DNA from: an uncultured Lachnospiraceae bacterium
GTDB taxonomy: Bacteria; Bacillota; Clostridia; Lachnospirales; Lachnospiraceae
Reading direction: 5' to 3'
DNA length: 33,626 bases
Assembly (NCBI GenBank): GCA_910576975.1
Contig: CAJTJY010000030.1
Span: 1-33,626, forward strand
Part shown: positions 15,080 through 21,026 of the stretch, piece by piece
Layout of the letters: each line of letters starts with the position of its first letter
Numbering within the stretch: the stretch's first letter is position 1
Translations under genes and position numbers: made by a program
Notes under the pieces: generated by a model
Told to the model about the DNA's origin: nothing
Seen by the model: only the letters and a program-made list of their open reading frames with translations
Databases searched by the model: none

Positions 15080-15334
15080 TTTGAGTTCCCATTTTACAAT
15101 TCATAGTGCCAAAAGGTCTTGCTGCCTTTGGCAGCATAGACATCTCGCACAAAAAGTGCTTGAAAAGCTAGCTTTTCAGAGCGCTTTTATGTGCAAAGTG
15201 TTTCCATCACAAAGGAGCTGTCGCACTAACATAAATTACAAGACATAAATTTGCGCATTCTGTCTTTGCCGCATGGGCGGCAAGACCTTTTGGCACTAGC
15301 ATATCGGCTATTTTAAAAAATGGGGAAACTCAAA
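15080..15334. repeat. Palindromic MITE-like repeat, copy B (255 bp)
   Basis: Outer ends TTTGAGTTCCC... and ...GGGGAAACTCAAA are imperfect inverted repeats. Inside them, 15104-15122 and 15280-15298 are perfect 19-bp inverted repeats (TAGTGCCAAAAGGTCTTGC on the left). A second core, AAAAGCTAGCTTTT, is flanked by further complementary arms, and GGAGCTGTCGCAC resembles the tips of copies A and D. There is no coding capacity. Orientation appears opposite to copy C. Confidence 0.85.
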
Positions 15335-15362
15335 TAAGCTTTGTCCGACGCCGCAGTACCAA

Positions 15363-16490
15363 TTATAAATAATAGCGGAACCTCTCGCCCAAATCCTCTT
15401 TTAGGGAAACTCCCAAATTGCGCAATGTACGATCCAGCGCCTCCATGGTCTCAGTCATATCTTCTTGATTGGCATTGCTTCCCATATGACCGATGCGGAT
15501 CACCTCGCCTTGCAAGCCTTCCAAAGAACCTGCCAGCAGAATGCCATGATCTTCTCTCATGCTCCGCAAAATCTCCCCGCCCAGAACGTCTTTGGGAACC
15601 TCAAACACGGTTACCGTATTCGAAAATCCGCTTTCCAGATAAAGCTTCAGTCCTGCGTCCGTCAACGCCTTGCGACATGCGTTTCCAATCCTTGCATGAC
15701 GCTTTCGCATATCTTGATCTGCCATAATATTTTCTAACGCCGCACGGAGTCCATAAATATCGCTGATCGGCATCGTATAGGGAAACCATTTTTCTTGGTA
15801 ATAATTTTCAAACACCTTGAGGTTTGCGTAGAAAGACGCAATCGGCGCCTTGCGCTCTGCGATTATCTTTTTCGCCCTACTGCTGACTGTGACGAAAGCC
15901 AGACCTGGAGGCGCAGAAACGGCTTTCTGGGAGCCGCCGCATAAAATGTCAATCTTAGCGTCATCCGCCCGTATTTCCTCCCCAAACATGGCGGAAACCG
16001 AGTCCACCACTGTGGGAATCCCGTATTTATCTAACAACGGACATAAAGCGCTGACGTCATTCAATATGCCGCTGGGCGTGTCGCAATGTACCAGCGTCGC
16101 ATATTTATAATCATGCTCTTTCTCCAAAAAGGCTTCCAGCTCCTTAGGGTCAATCGGCTTTTTGCCATTCACGGTATAGAGCCTGGGTACGCCCCCATAC
16201 AGGGAAACAAAATCTGCAAAGCCTTTTCCAAACACGCCGTTATCCAGCACCAGCACATGGTCCCCCGGCTCAGTCAGGGATGCGCAGGCAGCCTCCAAGC
16301 CCAAAATGCCTTCTCCCCCCAAGATCAACGTCTCATTTTGCGTATAGAGCAGACGGCTCAGCAGCTCGCAAGTTTCTTTATAAAATTCCACAAACGCAAG
16401 ATCCAAATCAGGGTTGGTACATTCCTTTGCCCTTGCAAGACGCACATTTTCCTTTACCTGGGTCGGCCCAGGGGTCATTATTTTATACAT
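15363..16490 (-). CDS. Class V PLP-dependent aminotransferase (alanine-glyoxylate / serine-pyruvate type)
   Basis: A cytosolic transaminase of 375 aa. It begins MYKIMTPGPTQVKENV, the TPGPT opening typical of the AGXT/serine-pyruvate/PucG group. VVDSVSAMFG (D163) holds the PLP pyridine nitrogen and GGSQKAVSAPPGLAFV supplies the Schiff-base lysine K189. The exact amino donor and acceptor cannot be read from sequence; alanine or serine with glyoxylate or pyruvate are likely, and purine (ureidoglycine) or phosphonate roles occur in relatives. The ATG at 16490 has GGGAGG 6 nt upstream. It lies 45 nt after a LacI-type regulator gene on the same strand, so it is probably under that regulator's control. 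Confidence 0.88.
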   Translation of the reverse strand: MYKIMTPGPTQVKENVRLARAKECTNPDLDLAFVEFYKETCELLSRLLYTQNETLILGGEGILGLEAACASLTEPGDHVLVLDNGVFGKGFADFVSLYGGVPRLYTVNGKKPIDPKELEAFLEKEHDYKYATLVHCDTPSGILNDVSALCPLLDKYGIPTVVDSVSAMFGEEIRADDAKIDILCGGSQKAVSAPPGLAFVTVSSRAKKIIAERKAPIASFYANLKVFENYYQEKWFPYTMPISDIYGLRAALENIMADQDMRKRHARIGNACRKALTDAGLKLYLESGFSNTVTVFEVPKDVLGGEILRSMREDHGILLAGSLEGLQGEVIRIGHMGSNANQEDMTETMEALDRTLRNLGVSLKEDLGERFRYYL

Positions 16491-16535
16491 GTTAATCCTC
16501 CCTATGTTATGAACGTTGTCAAATGCTGAAAGAAC

Positions 16536-17576
16536 CTAAAATGGATAGACTGGCTTTACGCTTTCTCGTATCACCAGGGTAGACGGCACCAATATTTTTA
16601 GCGGAATCTCATCTTGACCCCGGTTGATCCTATCCATCAGCCATACCGCATTCTTAACCATTTCCTCAATATGGATACGAATTCCAGACAATTGCGGCCG
16701 CGTCACAGTTGCTAGAACTGTGTCATTGTAACTCATGATGCTGAAATCTTGTGGCACCTGATAACCAGCAATCTGCAAAGCCCTAAGAACCCCTAGCGCT
16801 GTCGGTTCATTGTATGCAAAAAATGCCGTCGGTCTTTCCTCCTCTTCCTTGAACCCTCTCACATATTCTATGATATTCTCCGTGACATCTGCTCCCTGGC
16901 TCTCTGTATTTATCAAAATTCCGTCCATGTCTTCCCCACACTGAGACAAATATTCCGAAAAACACTTGCGGCGCGGTTCTGGCACCTGACGGCAAGTGGA
17001 ATCTGTGGAAAATTCCGGTCCGACAAACACGATTTTACGATGCCCCTGGGCAATGAGATAATCCACGCCCTGGCGGACGCCCACTTCATAATCTGGAATA
17101 ACGCTGCAAAATTCCTCTGGAAACGGGGAGGACTCCAAAAATACAATTTGAGAAGTGCATCTTCTCATTGCCTCAATCTGCTCCTCGCAAAACTGCCCGA
17201 TGGCCAAAATTCCATCCAGTTCTCTGTTTGCAGCGCTGCGATAGCATCTTTCCCTGGCATCATACTGCATCGCAAATGTCTCCACTCCATTAGAAAAACA
17301 ACATTTTTCTAAATTATTTTTGAAATATAAGTAATAAGGATCTTTTTCTGACTCCCTTGGCGTTGCCATCTCCACAACTCCAAGTTTCAAATGTTCTTTG
17401 ACGTCGGCCTTTCTTTCTATATTGTACCTATTTGGATAAGCCACCCTTCCAGCCGCTTCCAGGATCAAGTTCCGCGTATGATCTGTTACCTTTAAAGTAT
17501 CATCCTCATTTAACACTCTAGAAATGGTAGCGATGGAATATCCTGTAATATCTGCCAATTCTCTTAATGTTGCCAT
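16536..17576 (-). CDS. LacI/GalR-family transcriptional regulator
   Basis: A 346-aa DNA-binding repressor. The N-terminal helix-turn-helix is ATLRELADITGYSIATISRV with the hinge LNEDD...AAGRVAYPNRY, followed by a periplasmic-binding-like sensor domain (LDGILAIGQF; DYLIAQGHRKIVFVGPEF; PTAFFAYNEPTALGVLRALQ; TVTRPQLSGIRIH). The effector is probably a sugar or small metabolite. GGAGGT is 25 nt from the ATG, with a CACTA-TAGTG dyad (17587-17598) between them; the dyad could be an autoregulatory operator or a small hairpin shortening the spacer. It precedes the aminotransferase gene and probably controls it. Confidence 0.93.
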   Translation of the reverse strand: MATLRELADITGYSIATISRVLNEDDTLKVTDHTRNLILEAAGRVAYPNRYNIERKADVKEHLKLGVVEMATPRESEKDPYYLYFKNNLEKCCFSNGVETFAMQYDARERCYRSAANRELDGILAIGQFCEEQIEAMRRCTSQIVFLESSPFPEEFCSVIPDYEVGVRQGVDYLIAQGHRKIVFVGPEFSTDSTCRQVPEPRRKCFSEYLSQCGEDMDGILINTESQGADVTENIIEYVRGFKEEEERPTAFFAYNEPTALGVLRALQIAGYQVPQDFSIMSYNDTVLATVTRPQLSGIRIHIEEMVKNAVWLMDRINRGQDEIPLKILVPSTLVIRESVKPVYPF

Positions 17577-17666
17577 ATTTTTTTCCCACTATGTAGTGAT
17601 TACCTCCATATATAGAAATCATATTTGTATCTGATAAAGCTCCGCAAAATAAAAGCATGTCGCATA

Positions 17667-18209
17667 CTAACGAGCCTCTTCCTCGGTGAACATTTTCTTA
17701 TAATTCTTGATGCAGTTTTCAATCACTTCCACTGCGACAACGGCTCCGCCAACTTCTTTTACCACGGTGTCTTTTCCCTCCAAGTTCTTATAGACAGAGA
17801 AAAAATGTCTGACTTCCTCAAAAACGTGTTTCGGAAGCTCACTGATATCTTTATATCCATTGTATGTAGGATCTCCGTAAGGAATGGCGATAATTTTCTC
17901 ATCTCCCATTCCGCCGTCTTCCATTTTAATTACGCCGATCGGGTAACTCCTCACTAGCGTCAAAGGCTCGATAGCCTCAGAGCAGAGCACCAGCACGTCC
18001 AGCGGATCCTTGTCGTCCCCATATGTCCTTGGAATAAATCCATAATTCATAGGGTAATGAGTCGCCGTAAACAAAATACGGTCAAGAGAAAGCATCCCTG
18101 TCTCCTTATCCAACTCATATTTCTTTTTACTTCCCTTGGAAATCTCAATTACAGATATAAAATCCGTGGGAATAATCCTGTCTTCTTGAATGTCATGCCA
18201 TATGTTCAT
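17667..18209 (-). CDS. ppa: Inorganic pyrophosphatase, family I
   Basis: It hydrolyses pyrophosphate to phosphate in the cytosol. The 180-aa length and motifs fit the soluble family I enzyme: KKKYELDKETG (about 28-38), HYPMNYGFIPRTYG (51-64), DDKDPLDVLVL (65-75, holding the metal-binding aspartates), and GDEKIIAIP (102-110). The ATG at 18209 has AGGAGG 7 nt upstream. A terminator 60 nt upstream on the same strand (18270-18308) means either that the gene is controlled by a leader or that a separate small transcript ends there. Confidence 0.95.
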   Translation of the reverse strand: MNIWHDIQEDRIIPTDFISVIEISKGSKKKYELDKETGMLSLDRILFTATHYPMNYGFIPRTYGDDKDPLDVLVLCSEAIEPLTLVRSYPIGVIKMEDGGMGDEKIIAIPYGDPTYNGYKDISELPKHVFEEVRHFFSVYKNLEGKDTVVKEVGGAVVAVEVIENCIKNYKKMFTEEEAR

Positions 18210-18269
18210 CTATAATCCTCCTATTATCATAATCAAGGATCGCCTAATTTTGCCGCCCCTCAATAAAGT

Positions 18270-18308
18270 AAAAAAGGCAGGCTTCCTACTTAAACAAAAA
18301 CGCCTGCC
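18270..18308 (-). terminator. Strong intrinsic terminator upstream of ppa
   Basis: Minus strand: GGCAGGC (18302-18308), loop, GCCTGCC (18276-18282), then six Ts (18270-18275). It closes a transcript that starts from the promoter at 18463-18491. Confidence 0.8.
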
Positions 18309-18391
18309 ATTTCCTCTGCATCATAAAGCCGGTCCAGTACATTCTCTGATCTGCAAAGCTCCTTCAGCATCTTGAGGAATTGCTTCTCCAT
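18290..18391 (-). CDS. Small ORF (33 codons) in the leader unit upstream of ppa
   Basis: The ATG at 18391 has GAAGAGG close upstream and opens MEKQFLKMLKELCRSENV, continuing LDRLYDAEEMAGVFV to a stop inside the terminator stem. The frame is open upstream to 18452 and reads like protein there as well (QALETAPILEEA), which suggests either a small helical protein with an uncertain start or the 3' remnant of a longer gene. No family recognised. It may equally be a non-coding leader. Confidence 0.35.
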   Translation of the reverse strand: MEKQFLKMLKELCRSENVLDRLYDAEEMAGVFV

Positions 18392-18462
18392 GGCCTCTTC
18401 TAAAATTGGCGCCGTCTCCAGAGCCTGTCCTTGGAGCCATCTGAAAACTAATTATAACAGCA

Positions 18463-18491
18463 TTATAGCATATTAAAGTATCAGACTGCAA
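18463..18491 (-). promoter_or_regulatory. Sigma-A promoter with extended -10
   Basis: Minus strand TTGCAG (18486-18491), 17-nt spacer, TATAAT (18463-18468) preceded by TGC (extended -10). Predicted start near 18456; the first terminator lies about 185 nt further on. Confidence 0.7.
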
Positions 18492-18502
18492 TAATTTTGT
18501 AT

Positions 18503-18704
18503 TTTGAGTTTCTCCATTTTTTTATAATGGCCGATATTATAGTGCCAAAAGATCTTGCACAAAAATCACTCTGGAAAGCTAGCTTTCCAAGATGACTTTT
18601 GTGTATTTTGTTTGCATTGCTTTGCAATGGAAACCTTTTGAACAAGTAAATATCTTCGTGCGACACCCTTTGGCACTATGAGTTGCAAAATGGGGAATTT
18701 CAAA
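18503..18704. repeat. Palindromic MITE-like repeat, copy C (about 200 bp)
   Basis: Ends TTTGAGTTTCTCC... and ...GGGGAATTTCAAA are imperfect inverted repeats. TAGTGCC (18540-18546) and GGCACTA (18672-18678) mark the inner ends. The centre is GGAAAGCTAGCTTTCC. The right arm shares the GTTTGCATTGCTTTGCAATG block with copies A and D. It lies directly beside the rubredoxin terminator. Confidence 0.85.
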
Positions 18705-18725
18705 TTTTGCATCATCAAAAGTAAT

Positions 18726-18774
18726 AAAAACGCCTCTAAACCATCTGCCTTAAGCAAGTTCTCAGTTTAGAGGC
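18726..18774 (-). terminator. Terminator after rubredoxin
   Basis: Minus strand GCCTCTAAAC (18765-18774) pairs with GTTTAGAGGC (18732-18741) and is followed by GTTTTT; the first arm lies 10 nt beyond the rubredoxin stop. Confidence 0.8.
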
Positions 18775-18783
18775 ATTTCCTTT

Positions 18784-18942
18784 TTATTCTTTTACGAAAA
18801 CTTCTTTGCCAAGACCGCACCAGGGGCATACCCAATCGTCTGGCAAATCTTCAAATGCCGTCCCTGCTGGAATATCATGGTCTGGATCTCCGACTTCGGG
18901 ATCATATACATAACCGCATGGTTCACATAAATAACGATTCAT
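18784..18942 (-). CDS. Rubredoxin
   Basis: A 52-aa one-iron electron carrier of the anaerobic cytosol. It reads MNRYLCEPCGYVYDPEVGDP in the first half and ends DLPDDWVCPWCGLGKEVFVKE minus nothing, with the two CXXC iron-ligand pairs at C6/C9 and C39/C42 and the family DLPDDWVCP segment. The ATG at 18942 has AAGGAG about 9 nt upstream. It has its own terminator. Rubredoxins serve oxidative-stress and other redox partners, which are not encoded nearby. Confidence 0.95.
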   Translation of the reverse strand: MNRYLCEPCGYVYDPEVGDPDHDIPAGTAFEDLPDDWVCPWCGLGKEVFVKE

Positions 18943-19017
18943 TTCACACACTCCTTTTCTGCCGCAATAAATTATATGGCTTTCGCATCAGGCTTGCCGT
19001 CATGCCACTATCCATAT

Positions 19018-19101
19018 TTACTTATCGCTTTTTTTAAGTATGCCCTGCAATCCAGAAAATAATCCTGCTGTTTTCTTAGATTCTTTCTTACACGAACCCA
19101 T
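19018..19101 (-). CDS. Possible 27-codon basic small protein
   Basis: Opens MGSCKKESKK and ends LQGILKKSDK. It is Lys/Ser-rich with one cysteine and lies upstream of rubredoxin on the same strand. There is no clear ribosome-binding site. The sequence has a protein-like composition, but the call is weak. Confidence 0.25.
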   Translation of the reverse strand: MGSCKKESKKTAGLFSGLQGILKKSDK

Positions 19102-19173
19102 GCCATTAAGCAATTACTGCGCTCATAACTGTTACAGAATTTTCCTATTTTTATACAGTTTGACAAAAATCAT

Positions 19174-19202
19174 TTGCTATTTTTTAAGTCTTTCAGTATA
19201 CT
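19174..19202 (+). promoter_or_regulatory. Promoter of the DtxR/HD-GYP pair
   Basis: TTGCTA (19174-19179), 17-nt spacer, TATACT (19197-19202), 67 nt before the DtxR start. The AT-rich sequence behind it (ACTAAATATAACA) could hold a metal-regulator operator, but no clear dyad is visible. Confidence 0.5.
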
Positions 19203-19268
19203 AAATATAACAATGCACTCTGATTTTAGCAGCGATTGCATCCTGCTAGAGAGATAGGAGGTTTTGCC

Positions 19269-19631
19269 ATGAAAAGCACGGAATCTTCTGAAAATTATCT
19301 GGAGACTATTCTTATTTTGAGCCAAAAGCTCCCCGCAGTCCGCTCCATAGACATCGCCGCTGCCCTCGGCTTTAAAAAATCGAGCGTCAGCGTCGCCATG
19401 AAGCATCTTAGAGAGAACGGACATATTGTGGTATCAGAAGCGGGATACATTACGCTCACAGCGACGGGAAAAGAAATCGCCGAAATCATCTATGAACGCC
19501 ATCAGTTTCTCTCTTCCTGGCTGGTCAGCCTCGGCGTAGACGAGAAAATTGCCACAGAAGACGCCTGCCGGATTGAGCACGTCATCAGCCCGGAAAGCTT
19601 TTCCGCCATCAAGAAAGGGGTAACATTTTGA
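19269..19631 (+). CDS. DtxR/IdeR-type metal-dependent transcriptional regulator (short form)
   Basis: A 120-aa winged-helix repressor sensing Fe(II) or Mn(II). The HTH is RSIDIAAALGFKKSSVSVAMKHL (in part), followed by the wing (HIVVSEAGYITLTATG) and the start of the dimerisation domain (YERHQFLSSWLVSLGVDE). Ligand positions resemble DtxR: H in ERHQFL and the C..EH of EDACRIEHV (DtxR has C102, E105, H106), which favours iron over the manganese-type MntR. There is no SH3/FeoA-like C-terminal domain. The ATG at 19269 has AGGAGG 8 nt upstream. Its stop overlaps the TTG start of the HD-GYP gene, so both are translated as a pair. Confidence 0.9.
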   Translation: MKSTESSENYLETILILSQKLPAVRSIDIAAALGFKKSSVSVAMKHLRENGHIVVSEAGYITLTATGKEIAEIIYERHQFLSSWLVSLGVDEKIATEDACRIEHVISPESFSAIKKGVTF

Positions 19632-20719
19632 TTAAAAGAACCTTTGTCAGAACGAGGTCTGTAAAAGAAGGCATGAAGATTGATCAGGCTATCATAGACC
19701 GGATGGGGCGCATCCTCATTGCCCGGGGCGCCGTTTTGAACGATTATTTAATAGACTCTTTATTAAAACTTGGCATAACCAGCATTTATATCCGGGAAGG
19801 AGAAGAAGATCCAGAGGACATCGAGATATCCCCTCTGGCGCAAAGCGTCATTGAAAAAGTACGCGTGGACGACCATGCCAAGGTAAAATTATCCGAAAGC
19901 GTGAAGCAACGAGTGGCACAGGGCATACAATATCTCTATAACAACACGGAATCCCAAGACTTTACCGATACTACTAATAATATTGCCAATGATCTGATGC
20001 GCGCCATTTCAGATAATGACGCCATTGCCGTTGATATCGGGGCGCTCAAGATCAGCGACGAATATACGTTTAAGCACAGCGTAGACGTGGCAACGATGTC
20101 TATGATCGTAGCCAAGCAGCATGGACTAAAAGAGAATCAGATTTTTGAAATCGGCGTCGCAGGCCTCCTCCACGACCTAGGCAAATCTAAAATTCCCAAT
20201 GAGATTTTAAACAAGCCAGCACGGCTCACTGAGGAAGAATTTGAAGTCATGAAACAGCACTCCGTATATGGCTATAAAATATTAAAAGAAAAAGATAGCG
20301 TCTCAAACCAGGTGCTGCTTGGCGTCCTGCAACACCATGAGAAAGTCAATGGCGCCGGATACCCGATGGGTGTATCGGACAAGCAAATGCATCCTTTTGC
20401 AAAGATCCTTTCTGTGGTAGACATTTACGACGCGCTTGTCACTGCCCGCCCTTACAAGAAAGCTTTTTCTCAGAGAGACGCTGTAGAAATGATCATGTCG
20501 ATGACGCAGGAACTGGATTGGGCTGTAATGAAAAGTTTTATGGAAAGTATGATTCTCTATCCGGTGGACTCCATTGTCCAGCTCAGCAACGGAGAGCAGG
20601 CAAAAGTCGTGGAAAACAATTCGGGCTATATCCTAAGGCCTAAAGTCGTGGGCATTGAATCTGGAAAAATATACGATTTAGGCAAAGATATGAAATGCAA
20701 TAACATTATCATTTTATAA
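19628..20719 (+). CDS. HD-GYP domain protein, probable cyclic-di-GMP phosphodiesterase
   Basis: Predicted to degrade c-di-GMP or a related dinucleotide in the cytosol. The 363-aa protein has an N-terminal region (1-135) typical of standalone HD-GYP proteins, then metal ligands H150 (TFKHSVD), H182/D183 (LLHDLGKSKIP), H211, H236/H237, the GYP triad at 244-246 (NGAGYP) and D265 (VVDIYDAL). All expected catalytic positions are present. The start is a TTG at 19628 with AAAGGGG 8 nt upstream, overlapping the DtxR stop codon (TTGA). Coupling to a metal regulator suggests that metal supply and signalling are linked; that is inference. Confidence 0.9.
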   Translation: MIKRTFVRTRSVKEGMKIDQAIIDRMGRILIARGAVLNDYLIDSLLKLGITSIYIREGEEDPEDIEISPLAQSVIEKVRVDDHAKVKLSESVKQRVAQGIQYLYNNTESQDFTDTTNNIANDLMRAISDNDAIAVDIGALKISDEYTFKHSVDVATMSMIVAKQHGLKENQIFEIGVAGLLHDLGKSKIPNEILNKPARLTEEEFEVMKQHSVYGYKILKEKDSVSNQVLLGVLQHHEKVNGAGYPMGVSDKQMHPFAKILSVVDIYDALVTARPYKKAFSQRDAVEMIMSMTQELDWAVMKSFMESMILYPVDSIVQLSNGEQAKVVENNSGYILRPKVVGIESGKIYDLGKDMKCNNIIIL

Positions 20720-20793
20720 CATACAAGCTCTCTTCAAATCCCATTCTCGCTTTACTGGGGCAGACCCTGCGCATATTGTTTTAATTCTATGGT

Positions 20794-21011
20794 AAAAACG
20801 CCTGTAACGAAAAGGGGCTGTTGCACGAATGTATTTGCTTGTTCAAAAGGTCTTGCCGCTGATGCGGCAAAGACAGAATGCACAAAATTATTCTGGGAAG
20901 CTAGCTTCCCAAGATAATCTTTGTGCATTTTGTTTGCATTGCTTTGCAATGGAAACCTTTTAAACGGGTAAATACATTCGTGCAACAGCCCCTTTCTCAC
21001 TGCAGGCGTTT
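20794..21011. terminator. Terminator arms split by repeat D
   Basis: AAAAACGCCTG (20794-20804) and CAGGCGTTT (21003-21011) are complementary and lie just outside repeat D, 75 nt beyond the HD-GYP stop. They look like the two arms of an intrinsic terminator whose loop now holds the repeat. Confidence 0.45.
20811..20995. repeat. Palindromic MITE-like repeat, copy D (185 bp, complete)
   Basis: Perfect 26-bp terminal inverted repeats at 20811-20836 and 20970-20995 (left tip AAAGGGGCTGTTGCACGAAT). The centre is the 16-bp palindrome GGGAAGCTAGCTTCCC (20895-20910), extended by long complementary arms, so the whole element can fold into one hairpin. No transposase. Best-preserved copy in the window. 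Confidence 0.9.
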
Positions 21012-21026
21012 GCCCTCACGGAACGC

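Noticed and set aside
18309..18456. Fluoride or glycine riboswitch before ppa
   Set aside because: CAGATGGCTCC and GAAGGAGC resemble single blocks of those aptamers, but the rest of each consensus is missing, and the frame reads better as protein.
18481..18666. A 61-codon ORF on the minus strand sharing a peptide (FKRFPLQSNANK) with another ORF at 20752-21000
   Set aside because: Both translations come from the shared arms of the palindromic repeats C and D. They have no ribosome-binding site and the similarity follows the repeat, not a protein family.
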